NCBI GenBank assembly: GCA_024642245.1
Contig: JAHEBM010000029.1
Location: 1-40,716 of the forward strand
Reading direction: 5' to 3'
Length of the DNA stretch: 40,716 bases
Source: Haliea sp.
Lineage (GTDB): Bacteria > Pseudomonadota > Gammaproteobacteria > Pseudomonadales > Halieaceae
Part shown: in pieces, positions 34,524-40,661 of the stretch
Layout of the letters: each line of letters starts with the position of its first letter
How positions within the stretch are numbered: position 1 is the first letter of the stretch
Program-made: the position numbers and the translations under genes
The notes under the pieces: model-generated
What the model was told of the DNA's origin: nothing
Database searches by the model: none
What the model saw: only the letters and a program-made list of their open reading frames with translations

Positions 34524-35200
34524 TGGCCGTTTCCATCGGCTTTGTCATCCCCGTTTTAAATGAGCAGGCACAGATTGCCGGCCTGCTGCGGCAGCTGCGC
34601 GAGGATTTCCCGGATAGTGAACTGGTCGTGGTGGACGGCGGCAGCCACGACCGGACCGTGGCCTGTGCCCTGCCGCTGTGTAACCACCTGCTTATCGGTG
34701 AGCGCGGCCGTGCCGACCAGATGAACCTCGGCGGGCGCGTCGCCAGTACCGATTACCTGTGTTTCCTGCATGCAGATTCACTGCCTGGTGTGTCGGCCGG
34801 GCAATTGCAGGCCTATCTTGCGGGCAGGCCCCTGTGGGGTTTTTGTCGCGTACGCCTCAGTGGTAGCCACCGGGTATTTCGGGTGATCGAATCGTTTATG
34901 AATTGGCGTTCCCGCCTGACAGCCGTGGCGACCGGTGACCAGATGCTGTTCCTGCAGCGAGCGCTGTTCGAGCAAACGGGCGGCTTTGACAGTATTCCAC
35001 TGATGGAGGACGTGGCCTATAGCAAACGCCTGCGACGGCTGGGCAGGCCGCTGCTGATCATGGAGCCGGTGCGCTCTTCCAGCCGCCGCTGGGAACAGCG
35101 GGGCGTACTGCGCACAGTGCTCACCATGTGGGGGCTGCGCCTGGCCTATTTTGCCGGGGTCTCTCCCGGGCGGCTTTGGCAGCACTACTATGGCCGCTAG
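34523..35200 (+). CDS. TIGR04283 family arsenosugar-associated glycosyltransferase
   Basis: This 225-residue GT2-type glycosyltransferase has the nucleotide-sugar start IGFVIPVLNEQAQI, the ELVVVDGGSHDRT strand, GRADQMNLGGR and the metal-binding FLHADS in place of DxD, then PLMEDVAYSKRLRRLGRP near the acceptor site. TIGR04283 proteins co-occur with ArsS-type radical SAM proteins and were first named rSAM/selenodomain-associated transferase 2. The ATG overlaps the ArsS stop codon (TAATG), and its own end overlaps the next gene by 11 bp, so the three are translationally coupled. Confidence 0.9.
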   Translation: MAVSIGFVIPVLNEQAQIAGLLRQLREDFPDSELVVVDGGSHDRTVACALPLCNHLLIGERGRADQMNLGGRVASTDYLCFLHADSLPGVSAGQLQAYLAGRPLWGFCRVRLSGSHRVFRVIESFMNWRSRLTAVATGDQMLFLQRALFEQTGGFDSIPLMEDVAYSKRLRRLGRPLLIMEPVRSSSRRWEQRGVLRTVLTMWGLRLAYFAGVSPGRLWQHYYGR

Positions 35201-35858
35201 GCCCGGCGCGAGCCTGTTTATCCAGTTCGCCCGGGAGCCGGTGGTGGGAGAGGTCAAAACACGGATGATACCGCACCTGAGCCCCGCCCAGGCGCGCGAT
35301 CTCCACAGCGAGCTGGTGCTGTGGACCGCCGGTACCCTTGTGGCGGCGGACCTGGGCCCGGTGGAGCTGGCGGTGGCGGGAGAACCGGGCAACCCCCTGT
35401 TCCGCCAGTGCCTGCGCGCCGGCGTGGCGGCACTGAGCGTCCAGCGCGGAACACACCTTGGCGAGCGCATGTACCTCGCGCTGTCGGCCGGTCTGGGCCG
35501 TTTCGAAAAGGTGATACTGGTGGGGAGCGACTGCCCCGGCCTGGACACGGGGTATCTCCGGTCGGCGCTGGCCGCTCTGGACCAGGCTGATGTGGTGCTG
35601 GGTCCGGCGCTGGATGGGGGTTACGTGTTGATTGGCGGCAGGCGAGTGAGTCGGGCGATGTTCGAGGGCATCACCTGGGGTTCATCCACGGTCTTGTCCG
35701 ACACAAGGCAACGGCTGCACAGCGCGGGCGTGGTGTTTACAGAATTGCCGGCCCTGGCGGATATTGACCGACCCGAAGACCTGGTGGTCTGGCAAACGGT
35801 GCGGGCGCGCAGGGCGCGCGCCCGGCCTGGCTCAGGCGGTGGCCCGGTGCCCCCGTGA
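35190..35858 (+). CDS. TIGR04282 family arsenosugar-associated glycosyltransferase (DUF2064)
   Basis: This 222-residue protein is a nucleotidyl/glycosyl transferase-like fold of the TIGR04282 type: SLFIQFAREPVVGEVKTRM, GERMYLAL, and the core ILVGSDCPGL followed by VVLGPALDGGYVLIG. It was first named rSAM/selenodomain-associated transferase 1. It lies with TIGR04283 beside ArsS in many genomes, and a role in attaching or building the sugar part is inferred. Its C-terminus is Arg- and Gly-rich and low in complexity. The last 27 bp overlap the convergent gene at 35832. Confidence 0.87.
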   Translation: MAARPGASLFIQFAREPVVGEVKTRMIPHLSPAQARDLHSELVLWTAGTLVAADLGPVELAVAGEPGNPLFRQCLRAGVAALSVQRGTHLGERMYLALSAGLGRFEKVILVGSDCPGLDTGYLRSALAALDQADVVLGPALDGGYVLIGGRRVSRAMFEGITWGSSTVLSDTRQRLHSAGVVFTELPALADIDRPEDLVVWQTVRARRARARPGSGGGPVPP

Positions 35859-36224
35859 AAGGTTTTCGTCCAGCGCCTGGCCTGAACGCTGGTACAGCAA
35901 CCAGGCGATTGCGGTGCAGTAGCTCAGGTTGGTTTGCAATTCGCTGTCGGGATCGCTCAGGAATGCCCGCTGGCTGGCCAGTCCGCGCACCCGGCTCGCC
36001 ATCTCCGGATTGAAGGCCAGGTAGCGGTCCCACAGGTCCCGGTGCTGGGCAGCGGTGATGTGGAACAGGCCAAGTCCTTCATTGCGCGGGGAAAACAAGC
36101 CTAGGTCGGGGCCGTTTACGGCCGCATTCAGCAGGAAGCTTTCGCTGGCGTCCGACCACTTTCCCAGGTACTTCAGGGTGGGCCTGATGACATGGTCTCT
36201 CAGGTGTTCTGCGGTAACGTACAT
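35832..36224 (-). CDS. Conserved hypothetical protein, possibly lysozyme-like
   Basis: I do not recognise an established family name. The 130-residue protein begins MYVTAEHLRDHVIRPTLKYL and continues GKWSDASESFLLNAAV, a pattern like that of phage-associated lysozyme-like or structural proteins, which typically read LWSPAAENLLLGTAAQES. Here the QES part, the likely active site, reads NGP, so catalysis is doubtful. The rest is mostly helical, with LGLFHITAAQHRDLWDRYL and TAIAWLLYQRSG. GAGG sits at a proper distance before the ATG. The 3' end overlaps the TIGR04282 gene by 27 bp in convergent orientation. Coding is supported by the ribosome site and protein-like composition. Confidence 0.65.
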   Translation of the reverse strand: MYVTAEHLRDHVIRPTLKYLGKWSDASESFLLNAAVNGPDLGLFSPRNEGLGLFHITAAQHRDLWDRYLAFNPEMASRVRGLASQRAFLSDPDSELQTNLSYCTAIAWLLYQRSGQALDENLSRGHRATA

Positions 36225-36812
36225 CTGCCACTACCTCGCAGGGATATAAAATCCGTCAGATACTGCTGTTTCACTATTATGGTTCTCGGTGGTCCGGTTA
36301 TCTTTGGTCGTCACCGGAGATGCCTCCCCGTTACCGCCTTTTCCGGACTCACGTCACACTTTTTAACACAAGAAATAAATAAAACCAATAAAAATAACGA
36401 TTTGCGATGGTTATTTGATAAATATTTTGGGAAGGCGATGTAACTGTGTGACTTTGGGTTGGCCGCGGTCCGGCAAAAAAAGGGGCATGGCCGGAAAAAT
36501 GCGGTATTTTCCACAAAAGTGGAGGCTAAATCCGCGAAAACCCGCTTGCTGGGTAGATCACTGACGGGAGGCAGGATGCTGCCACACTGTTCTTCGCTTT
36601 ATTTCAATTTAGCCGCCCGGGGCAATGGTGATTGGCCCGGGGCTTGGGTTGGAGATGTCCGCTTGCACCGCGCTCCGGCCGTTCGAGAGCGCTGGAACAG
36701 GGCCGCGTTGTGGGCGCGGAATGTGCCAGAAGCGGACGCTCAGTAACGCCCCGGTTCAGCGACGGCGCCCGGCGCCGTTCGCTGTATACGGTTGTTAGCT
36801 GGCCTTCAACGC
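36225..36812. other. 588-bp gap without a convincing gene
   Basis: No reading frame here looks like a protein. The left half holds a very AT-rich patch at about 36358-36432 with runs such as AATAAATAAAACC. A 5-bp hairpin TCCAC/GTGGA lies at 36510-36523. GTCCGCTT at 36657-36664 and AAGCGGAC at 36730-36737 are perfect inverted copies 65 bp apart. The right end holds an attC-like hairpin described separately. Confidence 0.6.
36741..36800 (-). repeat. attC-like recombination site after the DUF1254 gene
   Basis: On the minus strand this 60-nt site begins AGCTAAC (36800-36794) and ends GTTACTG (36747-36741). Between them, CAGCG and ACGGCGCC pair with GGCGCCGT and CGCTG around one centre base, with one unpaired base in the left arm and 5-9 base spacers outside, as in integron attC sites. 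AAC and GTT ends agree with the invariant bases of attC; the rest of the cores do not match the RYYYAAC/GTTRRRY consensus perfectly. It lies 12 bp past the DUF1254 stop codon. The hairpin could instead only be a terminator, but no T run follows. Confidence 0.5.
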
Positions 36813-38345
36813 TTACTTCACCTGTTCGATGTCCCCGGGCTTCCAACTCTTGTCGATGGCAGCCTCGGTCGGCCCATAAAGCCTGAGGATGGCGAAATAG
36901 CCCCTGCCCGGCACGGTCGCAAGCCAGTTCGCTTGCTTGCCTTCCGGCGCCTTCGGAGAGAGGTAGAGAGTTGTGCTGCCGTCGGCATTCTGGACCGGCT
37001 TGTCGCGCGAGCCCAGCGACGGGAAGGGCTGGCCGTTGGCGAGCCCCGAGGCGTTCTCGGCCTCGTAAAGCGTCACTGACCAAAACAAGGCGGCCGGAAT
37101 GTTGGCGGGCAGGTTGATGCGATAGTTGTTGGCACCCGACAAGGGCGTGCCCTCGCTATCGGTGAAGCCGATCATGTATTTCGCACCCTTGCCTGGTATT
37201 TGGGAAATCATTCCCGGGCTAAACGAGTAGTAGTCGGTGAAGAACCAGATCCGGGTGTCGAGATCGAGATAACCCCCTGCTTTTCTCCTCCAGCCAAGGT
37301 CGAATGGCCCGCTCGGATTCGCCGGTGTCCCATCGGCAATAGGATTGATCCAGAGACGGTCGGGATACACACGAAACGAGCGTCCACTCACGGTGGATCC
37401 GAAACCGATGACGCGGCTTGTCTTGTAAGCGGTCCTGGCTGCCTTATCGAGAATCTGCCGCGTGTGCGCGTCGGGCTCGAACGGCTGGCCCTCGATGATG
37501 CCGATGGACGCTAACATGCCGAGCCCATCCGCACTCGCCAGGTTGCTGCCCTCGCTGTCCACCAGGCGCTTGAGCTGATCAAAAACACTGCCGTCGGACA
37601 CCGGCAGCATGTTTGCCGGGACACCGGAGGCGTCTGGAAATTTCATTGGCCTGGCATTGGCCTTGCCATTTAGCGGATAGATCTTCGACTGTTCAACCAG
37701 CGTGACGGCCGGGGTCAGGTTCTTGGGGTCCTGATAGAACGCACGCAGGAAGACGAAAACGTTGTTGGTTGCTGAGCGGTAGACAAAATAGCCCTCAGGC
37801 ACCTTTTCCTTGTAGCCGGGTGGCAACAGCAGGAACTTGCCGCCTTTGCCGTTATCCGGTCCAAACAAACCAACATCGCCAAAGAAGTTGCCACCATCTA
37901 CCGGGATTGGCTGTTGCCAGGCGTCGAGAAGAATGCCCTGCAGGCCGGGTGGTGCTTCGAATACCAGCGGACCATCCTTGCCGAGGTCAACATAGCTCAT
38001 CGCGTAGAGAACGTCGGAGTTGGGTGTTGTCACCAGCGTCCTGGCGTCGAGTCGTTTCTTCCAGATCGGCAGTACGTTGTAGCCTTCACCGAAGACCTTT
38101 TCCGAGCCGTATTTCATGCCGAGCGTGTTGATCAGTGGCATCGCCCAGAGATAGGTCTGGGTTGCCCGTTGAAAAAGCAACTCATCGCGCAGGGTTTGTG
38201 CGGTTTCCTCAGTGGGCCTGTTTTCACTAAAAGGCAAGTTGGCCAGTTCGTCGAACCGCGTGGTCTGGGCGGTGACAGATGTGCAAAATGTGACCAGGAG
38301 CGAAAGCGCAGAGGCGGCGAGGGCCTTCCTTCGCATTGTCTTCAT
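36813..38345 (-). CDS. DUF1254/DUF1214 domain-containing secreted protein
   Basis: This 510-residue protein has a signal peptide of about 26 residues (MKTMRRKALAASALSLLVTF onward, ending VTAQ), so it is exported. The DUF1254 part covers about 60-190 (RATQTYLWAMPLINTLGM, TTPNSDVLYAMSYVDLG) and the DUF1214 part about 380-500 (YSFSPGMISQIPGKGAKYM, WSVTLYEAENASGL, GYFAILRLYGPTEAA). The family is widespread and its function unknown. AAGGA lies a suitable distance before the ATG. The gene is bracketed by AGCTAAC after the stop and GTTAGCT before the start (on its own strand), a pattern that fits an integron-type gene cassette. Codon use appears less GC-biased than in the genes to the left; this is an impression, not a calculation. 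Confidence 0.92.
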   Translation of the reverse strand: MKTMRRKALAASALSLLVTFCTSVTAQTTRFDELANLPFSENRPTEETAQTLRDELLFQRATQTYLWAMPLINTLGMKYGSEKVFGEGYNVLPIWKKRLDARTLVTTPNSDVLYAMSYVDLGKDGPLVFEAPPGLQGILLDAWQQPIPVDGGNFFGDVGLFGPDNGKGGKFLLLPPGYKEKVPEGYFVYRSATNNVFVFLRAFYQDPKNLTPAVTLVEQSKIYPLNGKANARPMKFPDASGVPANMLPVSDGSVFDQLKRLVDSEGSNLASADGLGMLASIGIIEGQPFEPDAHTRQILDKAARTAYKTSRVIGFGSTVSGRSFRVYPDRLWINPIADGTPANPSGPFDLGWRRKAGGYLDLDTRIWFFTDYYSFSPGMISQIPGKGAKYMIGFTDSEGTPLSGANNYRINLPANIPAALFWSVTLYEAENASGLANGQPFPSLGSRDKPVQNADGSTTLYLSPKAPEGKQANWLATVPGRGYFAILRLYGPTEAAIDKSWKPGDIEQVK

Positions 38346-38383
38346 GGAGATTTCCTTTTGGTAAAATAGTCAATAAATTGAGG

Positions 38384-38467
38384 AGCTAACGGCCCAGCTT
38401 ACTACAAGAAGCTCATTGCAAAGTAGGGTTGTTTACCCTCACGCGTGTCTGCAATGAGACGCTAGCT
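38384..38467. repeat. Nested inverted repeats upstream of the DUF1254 gene
   Basis: Three inverted repeats are nested: AGCTAACG (38384-38391) with CGCTAGCT (38460-38467), one mismatch; CTCATTGCA (38412-38420) with TGCAATGAG (38450-38458), perfect; and AGGGT (38425-38429) with ACCCT (38435-38439), perfect. On the minus strand the outer left arm reads GTTAGCT, the reverse complement of the core that follows the DUF1254 gene. The arms are spaced unevenly (20 bases on the left, one on the right), so this is not a standard attC. Confidence 0.5.
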
Positions 38468-38496
38468 GCCCCCAACGCCGTCACCTCGACCCTTTG

Positions 38497-39228
38497 TCAG
38501 GCAGCATCTGCGAGAATGCCAACGCCTGCCTGGACTGTCGTGGGTAAACCCAGCTCCTGGCGCACCTCCTCTATGGGTCGGTGCCATTGGGTGGTCCAGT
38601 CGATGCCGAATAGTGGCCGCGCCCGCTTGCCCGCAGTCCAGCCCTCTACAATCGCATCGAAACGTTCGGCCAGCTTGTCGTGGTTGAACAGTGCCGTGTT
38701 GAGAAGTGCTGTGGCCAGCAACAGCACAAAGATTGACGCGCCGGTGTTAGAGCAATAAAAGGCGACCACTCCAATCTCTCCAGGCTCATCATTCCCGAAC
38801 CCGGTGACAACGTGCCAGATATCATGGGTTTCAGTGATATGCACCACTGCGTAGTCTTCCTTGTCGCGAACCTCGGCCGGTCGAAAAATGTTGGGGTTGA
38901 GACCGCAGCGCTTCATGTGAGTGGCAACGGTGTGGCCCACCGTACCTGGTGCGCACGTAGCCTCAAGCTCGTCCAGGTCCAGGTGGGGCAGTCGTGGCAG
39001 TCCTGTCAGCTGTTGTTCAGAGTATATTCCGGGCAAAAAGCGTTCTCCGACGAGGTCCCAGCGCGAGTATTTTTTCATCGACGGGGAACGCGAGAAATAA
39101 TCCTCAAGGATTGTAGCCTCTTGGGTCGCTCCAAGGTTCTTGACCAGGCGCCACGCTGCCCGGGCCACCAACAGGGGATTGCGGGTTCGCTTATGGATGT
39201 ACCCGATTTCGTTGTTTTGCCTTGCCAT
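38497..39228 (-). CDS. Coq4 family protein
   Basis: This 243-residue protein belongs to the Coq4 family, known from ubiquinone biosynthesis in mitochondria. It carries the family's metal motif HDxxH-x11-E: His135, Asp136, His139 and Glu151 within ETHDIWHVVTGF and the following residues. The N-terminus has RNPLLVARAAWRLVKNLGAT, also Coq4-like, and a hydrophobic helix lies near 165-185. Yeast Coq4 has been tied to a C1 decarboxylation/hydroxylation step and to complex assembly; bacterial members are often of unknown role. ATG 39228 has GAGG seven bases upstream; the frame extends to a TTG at 39264. It is divergent from a TetR regulator, which probably controls it. No ubiquinone genes are adjacent. 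Confidence 0.85.
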   Translation of the reverse strand: MARQNNEIGYIHKRTRNPLLVARAAWRLVKNLGATQEATILEDYFSRSPSMKKYSRWDLVGERFLPGIYSEQQLTGLPRLPHLDLDELEATCAPGTVGHTVATHMKRCGLNPNIFRPAEVRDKEDYAVVHITETHDIWHVVTGFGNDEPGEIGVVAFYCSNTGASIFVLLLATALLNTALFNHDKLAERFDAIVEGWTAGKRARPLFGIDWTTQWHRPIEEVRQELGLPTTVQAGVGILADAA

Positions 39229-39255
39229 CGCTGTGCCTCTTGAAGCCTGATATGC

Positions 39256-39285
39256 TTGACTCAAATAATGAGACTTTTCTCATAT
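39256..39285 (+). promoter_or_regulatory. Candidate promoter and operator in the coq4-like/tetR divergent gap
   Basis: TTGACT (39256-39261) and TCATAT (39280-39285) are 18 bp apart and point toward the TetR gene. Between and over them lies a perfect inverted repeat ATGAGA-CTTT-TCTCAT (39268-39283). A further TCTCAT half-site at 39310-39315 overlaps the regulator's start codon. The arrangement fits a TetR operator that controls both divergent genes. Confidence 0.6.
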
Positions 39286-39313
39286 ATTGGTACTCGCCTT
39301 TTAAGGTTCTCTC

Positions 39314-39925
39314 ATGGTGAAAGGGAAAGCAGCGGAAATCCGACGCAGAAAGCCCTCACAAGCGCGGTCACGAAGGGCAGTTGATGCAATTATCGAAGCA
39401 TCTGCTCAGGTTTTGGAACGACGTGGATACCAGGGGGCGACCACCAACCGTATCGCCGAACGTGCTGGCGTCAGCGTGGGAACGCTCTACCAGTACTTCA
39501 ATAACAAGGACGAGATATTTGATGCGCTGATAGAGCGGGAGGCAGCGATATTCCTGCACAATGTCGAAGAGAGTATCTCGGGGCCGGAGGTAGAGAACCG
39601 GCCAGCCATCAGGAAACTTCTGGAAGCGGCCTACGCCAGTGACCATCTTGTACTGGGTGTACGGCAAGTAATGCGCAATCTTCCCAGTCAGGCCTATAGC
39701 GAACGGAATAGGGCCATAAGGCGGGAGATGCACTCCCTTGTATTGCGCTTCTTCGAACAGCGGGGAGCCATCCCCGGCTCGGATGATCTCTCATTGGTAG
39801 CAGACGTCTTTATCGCACAATGCGAGGGGATGACTTACTTGGGACGCCTCAGTCGGGATACTCACGAGTTGGTTGACATCCTCACCGACTCCCTTCACCG
39901 ATACCTTTTCGGCCCGGAGACCTGA
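39314..39925 (+). CDS. TetR/AcrR family transcriptional regulator
   Basis: This 203-residue protein has an N-terminal TetR DNA-binding domain: SRRAVDAIIEASAQVLERRG followed by TTNRIAERAGVSVGTLYQYF and NKDEIFDALIE. The C-terminal ligand domain is all helical and not assignable to a ligand. It is transcribed away from the coq4-like gene, and the perfect inverted repeat between them is the likely operator, so it probably represses both until an unknown effector binds. ATG 39314 follows a weak AAGG site and gives a typical N-terminus rich in Lys and Arg. Confidence 0.92.
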   Translation: MVKGKAAEIRRRKPSQARSRRAVDAIIEASAQVLERRGYQGATTNRIAERAGVSVGTLYQYFNNKDEIFDALIEREAAIFLHNVEESISGPEVENRPAIRKLLEAAYASDHLVLGVRQVMRNLPSQAYSERNRAIRREMHSLVLRFFEQRGAIPGSDDLSLVADVFIAQCEGMTYLGRLSRDTHELVDILTDSLHRYLFGPET

Positions 39926-39962
39926 GTGCGCTAACCAGTTTTACAATTTAGGGCATACCGGA

Positions 39963-40160
39963 TCACCTATTTATCGACTGCATGATCCATGCAATGTAAG
40001 CAGACCGGTCGATGGTTTTCCCGGTGGACGCGAACGTCGCGAGGAAGCGTTTGTCCAGAATCCTTTCTAAAGCCGCTTGGTCGTGCTCGACTTCCTCTTC
40101 GTGGTGCGGGCGTGATCAATACGCCGGGATTGCCCGCCTGACCAATTCTGTGCCCGGCAT
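39963..40160 (-). pseudogene. Decayed DUF4440/NTF2-like gene fragment
   Basis: Translating the minus strand from ATG 40160, which has AGGA nine bases upstream, gives 14 codons, an in-frame TGA (40118-40116), and then 50 codons to a stop at 39963. The second part includes EHDQAALERILDKRFLATFA and STGKTIDRSAYIAWIM, which is the N-terminal pattern of DUF4440 (NTF2-like) proteins of about 120-130 residues. The C-terminal half is missing. The internal stop and truncation indicate a pseudogene. A short standalone gene is less likely because no start codon follows the TGA. Confidence 0.5.
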
Positions 40161-40183
40161 AAAGCTATTTCCTGGCCCCCGGC

Positions 40184-40211
40184 TTGCCAGGTTGAATTGG
40201 CTGTCTATACT
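40184..40211 (+). promoter_or_regulatory. Sigma-70 promoter of the 11-mer repeat protein gene
   Basis: TTGCCA at 40184-40189 and TATACT at 40206-40211 are 16 bp apart, each one base from consensus. They lie about 47 bp before the ATG at 40258, leaving a short 5' leader. Confidence 0.6.
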
Positions 40212-40257
40212 TGTTTTCGGCCACAAAACGGCCCAAAACATGAACTCCGAGGAAACT

Positions 40258-40632
40258 ATGAAGAAAACTATTGTAGTAATGCTAGGTGCACTTTACCTGT
40301 CGTCGCCTGTACTGGCTGAAGGTGATAGTCACCTGGACGCCGCAAAGGACGCAACGGGCAAGGCTTGGGAGAGCACCAAGGAAGCTTCCAGCGAAACCTG
40401 GGAAGCGACCAAAGAGGGTAGCGGAAAGGCATGGGACGCGACCAAAAAAGGTAGCGAAAAGACCTGGGACGCGACCAAGGAAGGCAGCGAAAAAGCCTGG
40501 GACGCCACCAAGGAAGGCAGTGAAAAAGCCTGGGACGCAACCAAGGAGGGTAGTGAAAAGGCCTGGGATGCGACCAAGTCAGCAAGTGAAAAGGCCCTGG
40601 ACGCAAGCAAGGAGGCTGTTGGCGCCGAGTAA
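40258..40632 (+). CDS. Secreted protein of nine 11-residue repeats (LEA-like/apolipoprotein-like)
   Basis: This 124-residue protein has a signal peptide (MKKTIVVMLGALYLSSPVLA) and is therefore exported to the periplasm. After GDS, residues 25-123 are nine 11-residue units without any spacer, ending in one Glu. The consensus is AWDATKEGSEK; two units are identical, and the first (HLDAAKDATGK) and last (ALDASKEAVGA) are divergent. The period and the mix of Ala, Lys, Glu and Thr with one Trp per unit fit an amphipathic right-handed helix like group 3 LEA or apolipoprotein repeats. A role in membrane binding or desiccation/stress protection is inference. ATG 40258 has GAGGA upstream; ATG 40240 is also in frame but would bury the signal. 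A strong promoter and terminator flank it. Confidence 0.85.
   Translation: MKKTIVVMLGALYLSSPVLAEGDSHLDAAKDATGKAWESTKEASSETWEATKEGSGKAWDATKKGSEKTWDATKEGSEKAWDATKEGSEKAWDATKEGSEKAWDATKSASEKALDASKEAVGAE
40330..40626 (+). repeat. 33-bp tandem repeat, nine units, inside the 11-mer repeat protein gene
   Basis: Nine 33-bp units run in phase with the reading frame. The central ones are nearly identical (GCCTGGGACGCNACCAAGGA pattern) and the outer ones divergent, as expected for growth by unequal exchange from the middle. The coding strand is purine-rich. Confidence 0.9.
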
Positions 40633-40638
40633 CATTGC

Positions 40639-40661
40639 AAGCCCGCTTCGGCGGGCTTTTT
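40639..40661 (+). terminator. Rho-independent terminator after the repeat protein gene
   Basis: An 8-bp perfect stem AAGCCCGC/GCGGGCTT with a TTCG tetraloop is followed by a T run, 6 bp after the stop codon. It is the strongest terminator in the window. Confidence 0.92.

Larger units (their letters stand above)
39926..40257. other. 332-bp gap between tetR and the 11-mer repeat protein gene
   Basis: No intact gene is seen. The minus strand holds the decayed DUF4440-like fragment, and the right end holds the promoter of the repeat-protein gene. No terminator is visible after tetR. Confidence 0.6.

Noticed and set aside
36311-36514. Possible 67-residue protein in the AT-rich gap
   Set aside because: It has no ribosome site, its composition follows the local base composition and no motif is visible.
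36657-36737. GTCCGCTT/AAGCGGAC inverted pair 65 bp apart
   Set aside because: It could be part of a dispersed repeat or an insertion sequence end, but no transposase or target duplication is seen and only one pair is present.
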